Positions 4,873 through 5,011 of a stretch of 5,011 bases of DNA are shown here, piece after piece. Both the position numbers and the translations under genes were made by a program. Each line of letters begins with the position of its first letter. The stretch's first letter is position 1. Source of the stretch: Candidatus Bathyarchaeota archaeon (GTDB lineage Archaea; Thermoproteota; Bathyarchaeia; Bathyarchaeales; Bathycorpusculaceae); NCBI GenBank assembly GCA_003601785.1, contig PIYA01000064.1, positions 1 through 5,011 on the forward strand, in the 5' to 3' direction. Below the pieces are notes generated by a model that searched no databases, was not told the DNA's origin, and was given only the letters and a program-made list of their open reading frames with translations.

Positions 4873-5011
4873 ATGTCTGGAACTGAAACCTTGCTTCCAT
4901 ATCTAAAAGAAAAGAAGGGGGAACAGCGTGAACCAACCATTATCGTTGACAGTCGAGAGGCAAACTCAGCTGCAAAGATTGTTAAAGGCTTGAGGGAACG
5001 AGGAGTCAACG
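4873..5011 (+). CDS. XPF/ERCC4-family structure-specific nuclease (5' part, runs off the window)
   Basis: Only the first 46 codons are present; the frame is open to the window end. After a charged 20-residue leader comes EPTIIVDSREANSAAKIV, then GLRERGVN. The VDSRE element (25-29) is the opening strand of the ERCC4 nuclease domain, with Asp26 and Glu29 among the conserved acidic residues; the GDxxnERKxxxD catalytic core would lie beyond the window. XPF-family nucleases cut branched DNA such as 3' flaps and stalled forks in repair. The nuclease domain begins right after the start, so no Hef-type helicase domain precedes it. This points to the short XPF form (nuclease plus HhH) of TACK archaea rather than euryarchaeal Hef. 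No alternative start is nearby. The family is fairly sure from the motif; the rest cannot be judged. Confidence 0.82.
   Translation, partial: MSGTETLLPYLKEKKGEQREPTIIVDSREANSAAKIVKGLRERGVN

Noticed and set aside
1..5011. CRISPR array, transposon, insertion sequence or integrated element
   Set aside because: No regularly spaced repeats, terminal inverted repeats, transposase or integrase motifs, or attachment-site duplications are visible.

Overview
The window comes from an archaeon, most likely of the TACK/Asgard side (Bathyarchaeota-like is my best guess, by inference only). The strongest evidence is the elongation factor 1-alpha gene. Its GTPase domain carries the 11-residue segment before QTREH that is found in crenarchaeal/TACK-type and eukaryotic EF-1alpha but is only about 4 residues in euryarchaeal and bacterial homologues. 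Other archaeal signs are TATA-like boxes upstream of genes, GGTGA/GAGG Shine-Dalgarno sequences, and a stand-alone XPF/ERCC4-type nuclease with no helicase domain in front of it.

Layout. 1-1293 (+) encodes a PLP-dependent class III enzyme of the glutamate-1-semialdehyde aminomutase (HemL) family. It converges tail to tail with mobA (1307-1936, -), a molybdenum cofactor guanylyltransferase that starts with TTG. Next is a compact two-gene unit on the minus strand: a small winged-helix protein with an N-terminal helical segment (2782-3168), followed directly by a MinD/ParA-type ATPase (2000-2776). The 321-base divergent intergenic region (3169-3489) holds promoters for both directions, a perfect 10-bp palindrome next to the winged-helix gene, and a cluster of short competing RNA stems. 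Then come the EF-1alpha gene (3490-4788, +), a T-rich probable terminator, a new promoter, and the 5' part of an XPF-family nuclease gene (4873 to the window end, +).

How the genes fit together. The HemL-like enzyme, MobA, EF-1alpha and XPF have housekeeping-type roles (tetrapyrrole or related amino-acid chemistry, Mo/W cofactor, translation, DNA repair) and no obvious shared pathway. The most interesting unit is the wHTH-ParA pair. It resembles in outline the DNA-binding protein plus ParA ATPase of DNA segregation systems, with a palindrome beside it that could be its operator or centromere-like site. That function is inferred from domain architecture and has not been shown.
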